Of a stretch of DNA of 64,000 nucleotides, positions 8,963 through 18,855 are shown piece by piece. Both the position numbers and the translations under genes were made by a program. Source of the DNA: Roseibium hamelinense (GTDB lineage: Bacteria > Pseudomonadota > Alphaproteobacteria > Rhizobiales > Stappiaceae); assembly GCF_007830545.1 (NCBI RefSeq), contig NZ_VLLF01000001.1:868001-932000 (forward strand). The letters are read 5' to 3'. The notes under the pieces were generated by a model. It ran no database searches. It was not told the DNA's origin and saw only the letters and a list, made by a program, of their open reading frames with translations. Positions within the stretch are counted from its first letter, which is position 1. Every line of letters begins with the position of its first letter.

Positions 8963-9316
8963 AGACTTCCTCCACTTGTTAACAAATAACCGAACGCAAA
9001 CATTAGGTAAATTTTCCTATATTGTAACAGCACACTTATGGGTCGTGGATAAATTATCCAACAACCTTAAAATACGCGGTAAAAATTCCAATGCTTCGGC
9101 ATGCAAACTGCGGTGGGATGCCGCATTTTTTGACAGTTTCCGGGAGGAATACCCTCTAAATTGAGGGGATCGACAGGGTTTGGGTCCGTTACGCCCGTCC
9201 CGGCAGAGCAGCTTTGCCCTCCCTCCTGCCCCGGCCTGTGTTCCAGAGGCGAAATGGACGCGGCTCGATCCCTGTTGAGGCGCGCACAGGAGACATGCGG
9301 GATGCTGGCAGCCCAA
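8963..9316. promoter_or_regulatory. Intergenic region between the DnaA-like gene and mucR
   Basis: Bases 8963-9160 are AT-rich and include TTGTTAACAAATAA-like and TAAATTTTCCTATAT-like stretches, fitting the promoter of the minus-strand DnaA-like gene. Bases 9160-9316 are GC-rich and hold no protein-coding frame I would support. A small RNA in that part is possible but not demonstrated. Confidence 0.4.
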
Positions 9317-9348
9317 AAGAAAAAGCCGCCTGCGAAGCAGACGGCTTT
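9317..9348 (-). terminator. Rho-independent terminator of mucR
   Basis: On the minus strand a 12-bp stem (one G-T type mismatch) with a 3-base loop is followed by TTTTTCTTTT. It lies 25 bases beyond the mucR stop codon. Confidence 0.85.
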
Positions 9349-9372
9349 CCTCAACTCATTTGGAAAGACGGT

Positions 9373-9792
9373 TTACTTGGAACGTTTGCGTTGCTGGCCA
9401 AGACCCATCTTTTTCGCCAGTTCCGAACGGGCTGCGGCGTAGTTCGGCGCAACCATCGGATAGTCGGAACCAAGGTCCCACTTGTCGCGGTATTCTTCCG
9501 GGGTCATGTCATAGTGCGTCCGCAGGTGGCGCTTCAATGACTTGAATTTCTTTCCGTCTTCCAGGCAGATGATGTAGTCCGGCATGACTGATTTCTTGAT
9601 CGGCACGGCAGGCTTGAGCGGCTCCGGCTCCGGCTCCTGGGTCACGGTCGAAGTCCGCTGCAGGGCGCCGTAAACCTCATTGATCAGGTTCGGCAAGTCC
9701 GCAGATGCCACTGTATTATTGCTCACATAAGCAGAGACAATATCTGCGGTCAGATCAATAAGATTGTTGTCTACCGGACTTTCAGTCATCAT
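9373..9792 (-). CDS. mucR: MucR/Ros family zinc-finger transcriptional regulator
   Basis: The 139-residue product is a MucR/Ros regulator. These proteins bind AT-rich DNA, act as H-NS-like global repressors in rhizobia and Brucella, and control exopolysaccharide, motility and virulence genes. The prokaryotic zinc finger is at about residues 78-100: a cysteine in [17 protein letters not shown], followed by the RTHY histidines. The segment [20 protein letters not shown] and the basic tail are also family hallmarks. Two tandem ATG codons are present; the first is used here. A clear terminator follows. MucR usually represses its own promoter, and the AT-rich DNA upstream suits that. Confidence 0.93.
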   Translation of the reverse strand: MMTESPVDNNLIDLTADIVSAYVSNNTVASADLPNLINEVYGALQRTSTVTQEPEPEPLKPAVPIKKSVMPDYIICLEDGKKFKSLKRHLRTHYDMTPEEYRDKWDLGSDYPMVAPNYAAARSELAKKMGLGQQRKRSK

Positions 9793-10134
9793 ACACCCAT
9801 TCTCTTTAGTTCATAAAATTTTCTACGCAATGCCGCGGGAGGTCTACACACACCAAATAGCCCAAACAACTGGTTACTTTGGAGCGACAATCATTCAAAT
9901 TGATTCTACTTCGCAGGCAACGATTGCGGCTTTATAGACCTGCACTCGCAGGAGTACAACCCCTCATGACTTGAAAAGCAAGTAATTATTCAAATCAAGG
10001 GGGCCGTGTTTCAATATAACGATCATTGAAAACAGCCATCAGCAAAATATATCGATTTCCCGCTGCCTAGCTTCGTAATAACCCGGAGTAGGTTTACCCC
10101 GTCCCGGATCAGCGCAACTCACCGAAATGCAGCG
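9793..10134 (-). promoter_or_regulatory. AT-rich region upstream of mucR
   Basis: These 342 bases between mucR and the end of the mrp operon contain no supported gene. They are markedly AT-rich with several T-runs, as expected for a MucR-autoregulated promoter. No clear terminator for the mrp operon is seen at its 3' end near 10134. Confidence 0.4.
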
Positions 10135-10482
10135 CTAGTTCTTCGGTGTGACCACCTTTGCCAGAGCGTCAAGCTTTGTGTCGCCGCATGGCCTGTATCC
10201 AACAACATAAGCCGCCTTAGCCAGAAGATGGGCCGAAATTGGGGCGGTCAGCAGAAAAAAGATCACGCCAGCAATCGCACGGGTCACAACGCCCGCGTCT
10301 CCGGCATAGATCGCCAGCGCCAGCAGCATCAGGCCGGACCCGAGTGTGCCAGCCTTGGAGCCGGCATGCATGCGCATATAAACATCCTTCAAACGCAGGA
10401 TGCCAAGCGACGCAACAAACGCGAAAGACGCACCGATTACCAGCATCAGGCCGACAACGATTTCCAAAACGACCGTGATCAT
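10135..10482 (-). CDS. mrpG: Mrp sodium/proton antiporter subunit G
   Basis: The 115-residue product has three hydrophobic segments and the MrpG/MnhG signature, including [21 protein letters not shown] and [10 protein letters not shown]. MrpG is a small integral subunit of the multi-protein Mrp complex that exchanges cytoplasmic sodium for external protons. Its ATG overlaps the mrpF stop in an ATGA. It is the last gene of the seven-gene mrp operon. Confidence 0.93.
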   Translation of the reverse strand: MITVVLEIVVGLMLVIGASFAFVASLGILRLKDVYMRMHAGSKAGTLGSGLMLLALAIYAGDAGVVTRAIAGVIFFLLTAPISAHLLAKAAYVVGYRPCGDTKLDALAKVVTPKN

Positions 10483-10835
10483 TCGCCTGCCTCCTGTCGT
10501 GCGATGCTTTCTTTGACTTCACCCACGATGGTGGGATCGTGGGCGGTGCCCCTGTTCAGGATAAACCGGGCAAAAGCGACCGTTGCCAGAAAACCGACAA
10601 GACCCAGTGTGATCGCCACGTCGATGTAGAGCGGATAATTGCTGAGAATGCCGAACACAGCCAAAAAGCCGATACCGACCGCCACCAGCATGTCCAGCGC
10701 GACCACCCGGTCCGGAAGGCTCGGCCCCTTGATCGTGCGAATGCAGATCAGGATGAAGGAGACCGACAAGATCGCCAGGGCAATATGCACGCAGACCGAC
10801 AGGAACTGGCTGGAAAACACTTCAATCGGTGTCAT
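10479..10835 (-). CDS. mrpF: Mrp sodium/proton antiporter subunit F
   Basis: This protein of 118 residues has three predicted membrane helices and the MrpF/PhaF motif [19 protein letters not shown], followed by GFLAVFGI. It belongs to the inner-membrane Mrp complex. The start codon overlaps the mrpE stop in an ATGA, and its own stop overlaps mrpG, so translation of E, F and G is coupled. Confidence 0.93.
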   Translation of the reverse strand: MTPIEVFSSQFLSVCVHIALAILSVSFILICIRTIKGPSLPDRVVALDMLVAVGIGFLAVFGILSNYPLYIDVAITLGLVGFLATVAFARFILNRGTAHDPTIVGEVKESIARQEAGE

Positions 10836-11308
10836 CTGAACACCTCCAGAATCTTGCGCTCAAAACCGTTCTTGATGTCGGCAATCGTCTCGTCGGGATC
10901 CGGCACGTCAATGCAATGGACATACAGCGTCTTGCGGTCCTCAGACACATCGACCGACAACGTGCCCGGCGTCAGTGTGATCAGGCTGGCGAGCATGGTG
11001 ATTTCGAAATCCCGGTCGACGGTCAGCGGAAATGCGATGATACCCGGCTGCAGTTCTATTTTCGGACGCAGCACGATGGTGGCAACCCGCCAGGCCGACA
11101 TGACAAGCTCGTAGATGAACATCAGCGCCAGCGACACGGCCTGGCCGTAGCGATGGAAATAGGCGCCGGTTCCCACTTGCTCGCGGATCAGGAACAAAGC
11201 GCCTGTGCCGAGCACAAAGCCGAACACGAGATTGATGACCGAGAAGTTGCCCGAAACCGCACCCCAGGCCAGCGCCATCAAAATGTTGATCAGAAACAGT
11301 CCGGTCAT
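10832..11308 (-). CDS. mrpE: Mrp sodium/proton antiporter subunit E
   Basis: The product is 158 residues from an ATG that shares its A with the mrpD stop (TGATG). An in-frame GTG one codon earlier is also possible. Two N-terminal hydrophobic segments precede [19 protein letters not shown], and [20 protein letters not shown] follows; both are clear MrpE/MnhE signatures. MrpE supports assembly of the Mrp complex in the inner membrane. Confidence 0.93.
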   Translation of the reverse strand: MTGLFLINILMALAWGAVSGNFSVINLVFGFVLGTGALFLIREQVGTGAYFHRYGQAVSLALMFIYELVMSAWRVATIVLRPKIELQPGIIAFPLTVDRDFEITMLASLITLTPGTLSVDVSEDRKTLYVHCIDVPDPDETIADIKNGFERKILEVFR

Positions 11309-12891
11309 CACTGATCTCCAAAGACAGAGCGGATATACCCGCTGGGCTCGACTACGCCGCTGGCGCCCCGCGCCGTCAGCTCAAACATCCACTCCGGTTG
11401 CAGGCCGAAATAGATCACCATGGCCGTCAGGATCCCGAGGGGCAACCAGAGCGCGGCTGAGAACACCCCCTGCTGCGCTGCGGGCAAGGCAAGCGCCTGT
11501 CCGTCAGGCGTGCCTTCCGGGCCGCCGCGCCAGAACGCGTAGATCCAGGCCCGGCCCATGGCGATGGTTGTCAGGAAGCCGCTTAACAGGATCGCCGCGC
11601 CAAGCCACCCGCGGCCGTCCTGAAACGAGGCATCCACCAGCATGACCTTGGGCCAGAAGCCGGAGAAAGGCGGCAGGCCGGATACTGCAAAAGCCAGGAT
11701 CAGGAACACAAAGGCAAACGCCGGATTTGCGCCGTAAATACCGCCTGCCTCGCGCAGACTGTAGGTGCCCGTCAAAAGCGCCACGATGCCAACCGCCATA
11801 TAGAGTGCTGTCATCACGATGATCGAGTGCACCGCGTAGAAGATCGCACCGGAGATGGCCAGATTGGTGCCGACCGCAAGCCCGGCGAGCATCGACCCGA
11901 TGCCCATGATCACCAGATAGCCGAGCAGACGCCGCAACTCGGTCTGCGCCAGCGCTCCGATCGCTCCGGTCAGCATGGTCGCAATCGCCAGCAGCGAAAT
12001 CACGTCCGCCATGTACTCCCGTGATTCCGGCATGATGACCATGAAGATCCGGATCAAGGAGTAGACCCCGACCTTGGTCAGCAAACCGGCAAACACGGCT
12101 GACACGACGATGTTCGGCGTGTGATAGGAGGCCGGAAGCCAGAAATTGACCGGGAACGCGGCGGCTTTCATGGCAAAGGCAAGCAGATAAAGCGCGGCGA
12201 TCACGGCCAGGGTGCCGGTGGCCGGGCTGCCCAATTCAGACACCTTCATGGCAATGTCTGCCATGTTCAATGTGCCGAACACGCCATAGATCAGGCCGGT
12301 GCCGATCAGGAACAGGTTGGTTCCGACCAGGTTCAAGATGCCGTATTTGACCGCCCCGTCCAGCTGCGCGCGGTCATTGCCGAGCACCAGCAGGCCGTAG
12401 GACGAGATAAGCAGCACTTCGAACCAGACATAAAGGTTGAAGATGTCGCCGGTCAGAAACGCGCCGCTGACGCCGGTCAAAAGCAGCAGCAGGAACGGGT
12501 AGAAGCCGTAGCGCCGCCCGGTGTGATCGACCGAGATCGCGCCGTAAAGACCAGCCGTGAACGCCACAATGCTGGCGATCAGTGACAAGGTGGCACCCAG
12601 CGCATCAACAGTGAAGGCGATGCCGAAAGGCGGCAGCCAGCCGCCCATCACCATTGTGATGACGCCCTTGTCGAGCACGCGCGCCAGCAAGCCCACATTG
12701 GCAAACACCAGCAGCGACAGGAAAATCATGCCGAGCTTCGGCTGTGCGTCGGTGTTCTTGCGTGTCATCAAACACAAAGCGCCGCCGATCATCGTGATCA
12801 GCACCGGAGCAACGACAAGCCAGTCACCGGCGGCGACCGGCTGGGTCACCATCGCTGCAGAAACATCAACGGAAGGGTAAGATCCGGCCAT
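11308..12891 (-). CDS. mrpD: Mrp antiporter subunit D, NuoM/NuoN-like
   Basis: The 527-residue protein has about 14 hydrophobic helices and belongs to the proton-translocating antiporter family shared with complex I subunits NuoL, NuoM and NuoN. The core Proton_antipo_M domain lies at about 130-430, with FNLYVWFEVLLISSYGLLVLG and AAFPVNFWLPASYHTPNI carrying the conserved charged and helix-breaking residues. A functional group-1 Mrp complex needs MrpD together with MrpA for ion exchange. The gene begins 5 bases after mrpC and overlaps mrpE by one base. Confidence 0.95.
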   Translation of the reverse strand: MAGSYPSVDVSAAMVTQPVAAGDWLVVAPVLITMIGGALCLMTRKNTDAQPKLGMIFLSLLVFANVGLLARVLDKGVITMVMGGWLPPFGIAFTVDALGATLSLIASIVAFTAGLYGAISVDHTGRRYGFYPFLLLLLTGVSGAFLTGDIFNLYVWFEVLLISSYGLLVLGNDRAQLDGAVKYGILNLVGTNLFLIGTGLIYGVFGTLNMADIAMKVSELGSPATGTLAVIAALYLLAFAMKAAAFPVNFWLPASYHTPNIVVSAVFAGLLTKVGVYSLIRIFMVIMPESREYMADVISLLAIATMLTGAIGALAQTELRRLLGYLVIMGIGSMLAGLAVGTNLAISGAIFYAVHSIIVMTALYMAVGIVALLTGTYSLREAGGIYGANPAFAFVFLILAFAVSGLPPFSGFWPKVMLVDASFQDGRGWLGAAILLSGFLTTIAMGRAWIYAFWRGGPEGTPDGQALALPAAQQGVFSAALWLPLGILTAMVIYFGLQPEWMFELTARGASGVVEPSGYIRSVFGDQ

Positions 12892-12896
12892 CTCGG

Positions 12897-13274
12897 TCAG
12901 TATCCTTGCGGGGGTGCTGGGTCATCTTTGGGTTCGGCGATGCGCATTTCGTTGACGTCATCTGTCCCTGTCTCCTGATAGGCGCGAAACGCCAGCACCA
13001 GAAGGAATGCGAAAAACGAGAACGAAATCACGATCGCCGTCAGGACGAGTGCCTGCGGCAGCGGGTTGGCGGTCGCCTCCGCCGGGACATAAAGGTCGTT
13101 CGGGATGACCGGCGGCACTTCCCGCGTCAGCCGGCCGGCCGTGAAAATCAGCATGTTCACCGCGTTGCCGAGGATCGCGATCCCGAGCAGGATGCGGACG
13201 ATCGACTTGGACAGAAGCAAATAGACGGCAACGGTGAAGAACAGGCCGATGAGGATAGCAAGACCGGTTTCCAT
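12897..13274 (-). CDS. mrpC: Mrp antiporter subunit C, NuoK-like
   Basis: The 125-residue product has three membrane helices and the NuoK/MrpC pattern LLSKSIVRILLGIAILGNAVN and LVLTAIVISFSFFAFLLVL. It ends with a hydrophilic, acidic and proline-rich tail of about 25 residues. Its ATG shares one base with the mrpB stop (TGATG). MrpC forms part of the ion path at the interface of the large subunits. Confidence 0.94.
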   Translation of the reverse strand: METGLAILIGLFFTVAVYLLLSKSIVRILLGIAILGNAVNMLIFTAGRLTREVPPVIPNDLYVPAEATANPLPQALVLTAIVISFSFFAFLLVLAFRAYQETGTDDVNEMRIAEPKDDPAPPQGY

Positions 13275-13693
13275 CAGTCGCTCTCCCTTTCTTCCAGCGC
13301 CAGGGCAATCGATCCGATCGCACCGACAACCACGAGATAGACGCCAATATCGAAGATCAGCGGTGTCGACAGCTTGATCTCAACGCCGAACAGGTAAATC
13401 GGCCACCATTGGCTGGTCATGAAAGGCTGTTTGTAGAACAGGCCGAGCAGACCCGCGGCCGCTCCCATGAACAGTCCGAAACCGGAAATTGCCATCGGAT
13501 GAAACACGATGGCCCGGCGCACCGATGCCACGCCGCAGGCGATCCCGTAAATGGCCAGCGAGGACGCGGCAATCAGCCCGCCGATAAAGCCGCCACCGGG
13601 TTCATTGTGGCCGCGCAGAAGGACGAAGATCGAGAACAGAACCATCAGGGCCGCGAGATACGGCGCGATGGTGCGGAAGATAATCGTGCGCAT
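13274..13693 (-). CDS. mrpB: Mrp antiporter subunit B
   Basis: This gene encodes 139 residues with four hydrophobic helices. The MnhB signature FVLLRGHNEPGGGFIGGLI is present near residues 20-38. The start MRTIIFRTIAPYL is fixed by the one-base TGATG overlap with mrpA; the longer upstream frame is a shadow within mrpA. In many alphaproteobacteria mrpA and mrpB are fused (PhaAB); here they are separate genes. Confidence 0.94.
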   Translation of the reverse strand: MRTIIFRTIAPYLAALMVLFSIFVLLRGHNEPGGGFIGGLIAASSLAIYGIACGVASVRRAIVFHPMAISGFGLFMGAAAGLLGLFYKQPFMTSQWWPIYLFGVEIKLSTPLIFDIGVYLVVVGAIGSIALALEERESD

Positions 13694-16086
13694 CAGCGTG
13701 CCTCCGCTTTCTTGGCAGGCGTATCGGCCCCGGCCTCCGGCTCTTCTTCCTTGTCCGGCCGCGTGCGAACCCGGATCAGGGCCAGCACACACAGGCCGGT
13801 CAGGCAGACCACGGCGATTTCGCCCAACGTATCGATGCCGCGGAAATCAACCAGGATGACGTTGACGATGTTTCGGCCGAAGGCGAGCGAGTAGCTGTAT
13901 TCCGTGAAGAATTCAGACAGGCGCAAATCGAACGGCTGCTGGGTGATTGCGATCAGCGTCAAGGCTAGGCCCGCCCCGACCCCGATCGAGACGACACCCG
14001 TGGCAAGCGCAGCGCCCCATGGCCGCCGGTCGCGCGGCTGCAGGTTGAGCCGCGTCATGACAAGAGCCAGGATGACCACCGACAGGGTTTCGACCATCAA
14101 CTGTGTGAAAGCCAGGTCCGGCGCGGCAAACATCATGAAGATCAGGGCAACGGCAAAGCCCTGGATGCCGAGGGAGACGATCGCCGTCAGGCGCGATTTT
14201 GCGATCAGAACGGCAATCAACCCGATGACCGCGATCAGGAACACGCTCCACTCATAGAAGCGGTATTCGGGGAAATCAGGCATGGCCGGCCAGCCGCCGC
14301 CGAGATACCCCGGCACCAAAACGCTCGCGGCGATGACAACGAAGGTGGCGAGCATGTAGGTCTGCATCTTGCCGCCCTGAACCAGGCGCGTGAAGGCGCC
14401 GGACAGCGTCACCAGACCGGCAATGACCTGGTCGAACCCCTTGTCCGGGCCCCAGCCGATGGCATCCAGCACACCCTTGATCAGCGCCCGCAACCGGTCC
14501 AGCTGCGTGTAAAGCGCAACACCCAGCGCGATGGTGATCACCGACAGGATCAAAGGCGCGTTGATATAGGGCGGGATCAGCACCAGCTTGACCTCTTGCG
14601 GCTCACCGACCAGAGACGACAGCATCGGCCCGATCAGGTAAAAACCTGTTGCCGTGGTGGCCAGCGCGGCCACAAGACCGGCGACCGACAGCACAACAGG
14701 GCCGGAGAACAACAAGAGCGGCCCTTCATGGGCCTCTTTCGGGGTCTTGACCTTTTCGCCGAGGAACGGCTTGAGCGCGACCGCTGCGGCAATCACCAGC
14801 ATGAGCGCGTTGCCGACAACCGCGGTGACAGTCAAGGCCATGGCAGCGGCAGGCGCCCCCCAGGTGCCGTAGTACAGCACTTCCTTGGCGATGAACCCGA
14901 TAAATGGCGGCAGGCCGGACATGGACAGAGCGGCAAGACACGCGGCGGCGAAGGTGACCGGCATCGCCTTGCGCAGCCCCCCCAGCTTCGTGACATCGCG
15001 GGTCCCCGCCTCATGGTCAATCGTGCCGGCAACCATGAACAGCGCGCCTTTGAACAGGGAATGCGCAAACAGATACAGCACAGCCCCTTCCAGTGCCCGC
15101 TCGGAGCTGACACCGGTCAGCATGACCAAAAGCCCGAGCGAGGCGACCGTCGTGTAAGCCAGCATCAGTTTCAAGTCGGTCTGGCGAACCGCCAGGATCG
15201 TGCCAACCAGCAGCGTGATCCCGCCAAACAAAGGCAACACGGTTGTCCAGAGCTCTGTGCCGCCCAGAAGCGGATGCATGCGCATCAACAGATAGACGCC
15301 CGCCTTGACCATCGTGGCCGAGTGCAGGAACGCCGATACCGGCGTCGGGGCTTCCATCGCGTTCGGCAGCCAGAAGTGGAACGGAAACTGGGCGGATTTG
15401 GTAAAGGCACCGCCGAGGATGAGAATGAAGATCGGCACGTAGAGCGCATGATCCTTGAGCACATCCGGGTCGCGCAAAAGCGCCGACATTTCGATTTGGC
15501 CCGTGGCCGTGATGATCAGGATGAACCCTGCCAGCAGAAGCAGCCCGCCGCCGCCGGTCACGACAAGCGCCTGAACGGCCGCCCGGCGCGAGCGCTCTTT
15601 CAGATGGTTGAAGCCGATCAGCAGGAAGGAGGTGATCGATGTCAGCTCCCAGAACACAAACAGCGTGATCAGATTGTTGCCAAGCACAAGACCCAGCATC
15701 GCGCCCATGAACAGGAACAGGAAGGAGAAAAACCGCCCTTGCTGGGCATGCCCCTTCATGTAGCCTCCAGCATAGAGGATGATGAATGTGCCGATGCCTG
15801 AAATCAGCAGCGCAAACAGCGTCGACAAGCCGTCGATGTAAAACGACAGATTGATCCCGTAAGCGGGTGCCCAGTCGCGAATCGCGACGAATGTCTGCGC
15901 CTCTGCGACGGCTGGAACATAGCCGGCGAAATGCATGAAAATGCCAGCGGGCACGATGGCCAGCGGCCAGGCCGCGTTGTGGCCCATCAGTCGTGTCAGG
16001 AAGGGCGCGACGGCTGCCGCAAAAAAAGGCGCCAAAACGGCGAGAATGGTGATCAGCGTGTTGCTGTCGATCGCTACAGGCGTCAT
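13693..16086 (-). CDS. mrpA: Mrp antiporter subunit A, NuoL-like
   Basis: The 797-residue product is the largest subunit of the Mrp Na+/H+ antiporter. The N-terminal part (about 60-420) is the NuoL-like proton-translocating module, with LFVFWELTSITSFLLIGF and AQFPFHFWLPNAMEAPTPVS carrying conserved glutamate, lysine-type and proline positions. The C-terminal part (about 600-780) holds MbhD- and MbhE-like regions (PDLAFTQLMVETLSVVILAL, NVILVDFRGIDTLGEI). The complex helps in alkaline pH and sodium tolerance, which suits a marine habitat. It is the first gene of the operon, so the promoter should lie in 16087-16300. Confidence 0.95.
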   Translation of the reverse strand: MTPVAIDSNTLITILAVLAPFFAAAVAPFLTRLMGHNAAWPLAIVPAGIFMHFAGYVPAVAEAQTFVAIRDWAPAYGINLSFYIDGLSTLFALLISGIGTFIILYAGGYMKGHAQQGRFFSFLFLFMGAMLGLVLGNNLITLFVFWELTSITSFLLIGFNHLKERSRRAAVQALVVTGGGGLLLLAGFILIITATGQIEMSALLRDPDVLKDHALYVPIFILILGGAFTKSAQFPFHFWLPNAMEAPTPVSAFLHSATMVKAGVYLLMRMHPLLGGTELWTTVLPLFGGITLLVGTILAVRQTDLKLMLAYTTVASLGLLVMLTGVSSERALEGAVLYLFAHSLFKGALFMVAGTIDHEAGTRDVTKLGGLRKAMPVTFAAACLAALSMSGLPPFIGFIAKEVLYYGTWGAPAAAMALTVTAVVGNALMLVIAAAVALKPFLGEKVKTPKEAHEGPLLLFSGPVVLSVAGLVAALATTATGFYLIGPMLSSLVGEPQEVKLVLIPPYINAPLILSVITIALGVALYTQLDRLRALIKGVLDAIGWGPDKGFDQVIAGLVTLSGAFTRLVQGGKMQTYMLATFVVIAASVLVPGYLGGGWPAMPDFPEYRFYEWSVFLIAVIGLIAVLIAKSRLTAIVSLGIQGFAVALIFMMFAAPDLAFTQLMVETLSVVILALVMTRLNLQPRDRRPWGAALATGVVSIGVGAGLALTLIAITQQPFDLRLSEFFTEYSYSLAFGRNIVNVILVDFRGIDTLGEIAVVCLTGLCVLALIRVRTRPDKEEEPEAGADTPAKKAEAR

Positions 16087-16545
16087 GTCGTTTCTCGGGT
16101 CACTTCACCCCCGCAAAGAACTGCAAGGGTCGGGCTGGAAAACGGGCCCAGAACGGCAATGGTGCTGATGGATATCACCAGCGAGCTTGGTACGTGGTCT
16201 TACGATCTGGAATAGTGCCGCGCAAGTGTAATCGAACCGTTTCCAGAATAACCGGAGCGCGCAAAATGAAATCGACAGGTTCTTGAAGGAAAGCAGGCGC
16301 GCATCGGAGCTCCCAATAGCCGGAGAAACAACTCTGGGCTTACTTGGGTACGCATTATTGCTTGGTCAATCTCGACAAGTTTAAAAAAAGCACTGTTTTG
16401 TTGCATTTTTTTCGGCCCAACCCCTAAAAAGAATCACCGACTGTTTTATGCGGCCATGCTAGCCTGCGAACCGGGATTGAGTGCAAGGGCGGTGCGGTCA
16501 GCGCGGAGGCTGCATCCGCCGGCCGGCGGACTGGAGGTTATGTTG
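16087..16545. promoter_or_regulatory. Divergent intergenic region between mrpA and a PAS/GGDEF-like gene
   Basis: About 460 bases hold no gene I can support. The mrp operon promoter (minus strand) and the promoter of the plus-strand gene must both lie here. The part at 16360-16450 is AT-rich. The ribosome binding site GGAGG at 16533-16537 lies 8 bases before the ATG at 16546 and decides that start. Confidence 0.45.
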
Positions 16546-17526
16546 ATGGCGGGGAACCAGGACGACATGAGCGGCGACCGGCTTGCCGCTGCAAAGACGG
16601 ACACCGGTTTTTCAGAGCTTCTCGAGGCCAGCCCGGTTGCAGCTCTCGGCCTGAGCAGAGGCCTTGGAGTGGCTTACGCCTCCGGCGCGGTTGCCGAGAT
16701 TTTCGGCTGGCAGCCGGAAGACCTGATGGACCGCGGATTGTCGGTCCTCATGTCCGGCGAAGGCTCACTGGTCATGGACGCGCTCAAGCGGCTTGACCGG
16801 GAGGACGGCCCGCCGGTGCGCAAACGCTGCCAGCTTGCGACAAAGAATGGGGATCTGATCTGGACGGACGTCACCGCAAAAACGATCCAGACACGCGGCG
16901 GCAGCCTGTTGCATGTTGGGCTGTATCTTCAGGACGCCTCCACGCATGTTGCCCTTGAAAAGACGGTGACCGGCCTGCGGCGTCACGACGAGCAGACCGG
17001 ACTGGAAAACCGGCGCGGGTTCCACGAGAGCCTTCAGCGCGAATGGGCGGTCGCCCGCCGGGAAAAAGCGCCTGTCAGTCTCATCCTGATTGAAATCGAC
17101 AAGTATTACGGACTGACCGATATCAACGGCGGGACCGCCGGAGCCGATCTTGCGGCCCGGGCGATCGCCGATATCCTGAAGAGCACCACCCGCCGCGCGG
17201 CCGATGCCGCGGCCCGCCTCGACGACAGCCGGTTTGCGCTGTTGCTGCCGCGCACGCCCGAGGCCGGAGCCCGCACCATATCCGATTATGTGCGCCAGGC
17301 GATTGCCGACCGCAAAGTGCCCAACCTGGAAAACGAGGACCGGGGCGGCGTGACCACTGTCAGCATCGGCACCGCGACCGGGCTTTATGTCGAACGGGCT
17401 GTCGATGCGGCTTCGGGCCTCCTGTTCAAACGCGCCGAGGAGGCATTGGACCTGGCCCGTGAACAGGGCGGCAACCGGATCGAGACCGCTGTGATCGTGT
17501 TACAGGCCGGCGACGGCAGCGACTGA
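16546..17526 (+). CDS. PAS domain protein with degenerate GGDEF domain
   Basis: The product has 326 residues and no membrane segment. A PAS domain covers about residues 20-140 ([29 protein letters not shown]). A GGDEF-type domain follows at about 155-315: the entry motif [19 protein letters not shown] and the closing SIGTATG and [19 protein letters not shown] are well kept. At the catalytic position, where RxGGDEFA would be expected, the sequence reads [13 protein letters not shown], so the GGDEF loop is lost. It should not make cyclic di-GMP and may instead bind a nucleotide or act as a protein-interaction switch. The start was chosen by Shine-Dalgarno spacing; another ATG lies 6 bases upstream. 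Confidence 0.75.
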   Translation: MAGNQDDMSGDRLAAAKTDTGFSELLEASPVAALGLSRGLGVAYASGAVAEIFGWQPEDLMDRGLSVLMSGEGSLVMDALKRLDREDGPPVRKRCQLATKNGDLIWTDVTAKTIQTRGGSLLHVGLYLQDASTHVALEKTVTGLRRHDEQTGLENRRGFHESLQREWAVARREKAPVSLILIEIDKYYGLTDINGGTAGADLAARAIADILKSTTRRAADAAARLDDSRFALLLPRTPEAGARTISDYVRQAIADRKVPNLENEDRGGVTTVSIGTATGLYVERAVDAASGLLFKRAEEALDLAREQGGNRIETAVIVLQAGDGSD

Positions 17527-17559
17527 GGCGGCGGCTTGCCGCGGTGCGGCGTGCGACCT

Positions 17560-17583
17560 ACGTATATGTGAGATCACGTATAT
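17560..17583. repeat. Direct repeat of ACGTATAT upstream of msrB
   Basis: Two copies of ACGTATAT start at 17560 and 17576, 16 bases apart and just upstream of the msrB ribosome binding site. They could be a regulator site or part of the promoter. The same 8-mer occurs upstream of the outer-membrane protein gene near 44641. Confidence 0.35.
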
Positions 17584-17597
17584 CTTGCGAGGAATCC

Positions 17598-18029
17598 ATG
17601 ACAGATGCAAAGACCAAGAAGGTCGAGAAGTCTCTCGAAGAATGGCGGGATCAACTCACGCATGACCAGTTTCACGTGACCCGCCAGTCCGGCACCGAGC
17701 GCCCGTTCACCGGGCCATACTGGAACAGTTTCGAGACCGGCAAGTACATCTGCGTGTGCTGCGACCAGCACCTGTTTAATTCCGAAACCAAGTTCGATGC
17801 AGGGTGCGGCTGGCCGAGCTTTTTCGAAGCGGCCCACAAGGACGCGATCACCGAAATCGAGGACAGGTCGCACGGCATGGTGCGAACCGAAATCCGCTGC
17901 AGCACCTGTGATGCCCATCTGGGGCACGTTTTCCCGGACGGTCCGCCGCCGACGGGTCTGCGCTATTGTCTGAATGGCCATGCCATGCATTTTGTCCCGC
18001 ACACGCGGACAGATACAGAAAACCGCTGA
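17598..18029 (+). CDS. msrB: Peptide-methionine (R)-S-oxide reductase MsrB
   Basis: The 143-residue enzyme reduces the R form of methionine sulfoxide in proteins and so repairs oxidative damage in the cytoplasm. Two CxxC pairs for structural zinc are present (C52/C55 and C101/C104). The catalytic cysteine is C124 in the RYCLNG motif, and CGWPSFF and [10 protein letters not shown] are typical. The ATG follows GAGGAA and gives the usual length. It stands alone, with no msrA in the window. Confidence 0.95.
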   Translation: MTDAKTKKVEKSLEEWRDQLTHDQFHVTRQSGTERPFTGPYWNSFETGKYICVCCDQHLFNSETKFDAGCGWPSFFEAAHKDAITEIEDRSHGMVRTEIRCSTCDAHLGHVFPDGPPPTGLRYCLNGHAMHFVPHTRTDTENR

Positions 18030-18094
18030 AACATCCTCTTAAGGCGTTGGCTTTACGGTAGCAGCATTTGTGTCAACGTAGAGCCACGCCGCTC

Positions 18095-18823
18095 ATGACT
18101 TTCCTCGGCACCTTTTTGCTTGCCTTTGGTTTCGCACTCGCCTCCCTTGGCCCCGCCAAGGCAAAGACTGAGCGGATCGTGGCCTATACCGCCCACCTGC
18201 CGCCCTTGTCGATCGAGGGCACACCGCCCGGAATGGCCGTTGAAGTCATGCAGCTGGCCGCGGCCCGCGCCGGAATTGAGCTCGATGTGCGGTACCAGCC
18301 CTGGAAACGGGCCCAAGCCTCCGCCCAATCGACGCCTGGCACATTGATCTTTTCCATTGGCCGGTCAGCAAGCCGCGAAGAGGCGTATCATTGGATCGCC
18401 CCCCTGTTCGACACGGAAAGCGGCTTTGTGTCCTTGAGCGAACCGGTCGACAGCTATCAGGAGGCCATCTCAAAAAACATCAATGTCGGCGTCCTGCTCG
18501 GTTCCGGCCGGGTCCGTATTTTTAAAAACGAGGGTCTGACCAACCTGAGCGAGATCCCCTCGGAAAGCCAGATCGCGGCCATGCTGAACGCCGGCCGTAT
18601 CGAGGCATGGTACACCATGACGTGGCGGGCGGCGTATCTTACCAAAAAACTGGGTTACGACCCCGCCCGGCTGAAAATTGGAAAACCTGTTTGGTCCGGC
18701 CAACAATATCTGGCCGCACACAAGGAGTTTGATCCGGACATCTCCGCCCGGCTGCGGCAAGCGATCGAGGACGTGCGCCGGTCACCGGACTATGCGGACA
18801 TCGTCCGCCGCTACACACAATAA
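18095..18823 (+). CDS. Periplasmic solute-binding protein, family 3 (SBP_bac_3-like)
   Basis: The 242-residue protein has an N-terminal signal peptide (MTFLGTFLLAFGFALASLGPAKA, shown here only to describe its hydrophobic core) and then a family-3 solute-binding fold: VAYTAHLPPLS, GMAVEVMQLAAARAG, INVGVLLGSG and LRQAIEDVRRSPDYADIVRRY. Such proteins capture amino acids or similar small molecules, but no permease or ATPase genes lie next to it. Many orphan members of this type serve signalling instead of transport. An in-frame TTG nine codons upstream is a less likely start. A second protein of the same type lies at 62182. Confidence 0.75.
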   Translation: MTFLGTFLLAFGFALASLGPAKAKTERIVAYTAHLPPLSIEGTPPGMAVEVMQLAAARAGIELDVRYQPWKRAQASAQSTPGTLIFSIGRSASREEAYHWIAPLFDTESGFVSLSEPVDSYQEAISKNINVGVLLGSGRVRIFKNEGLTNLSEIPSESQIAAMLNAGRIEAWYTMTWRAAYLTKKLGYDPARLKIGKPVWSGQQYLAAHKEFDPDISARLRQAIEDVRRSPDYADIVRRYTQ

Positions 18824-18855
18824 CAAGCAAACCGCCCGCAGGAGAACAAGACCGG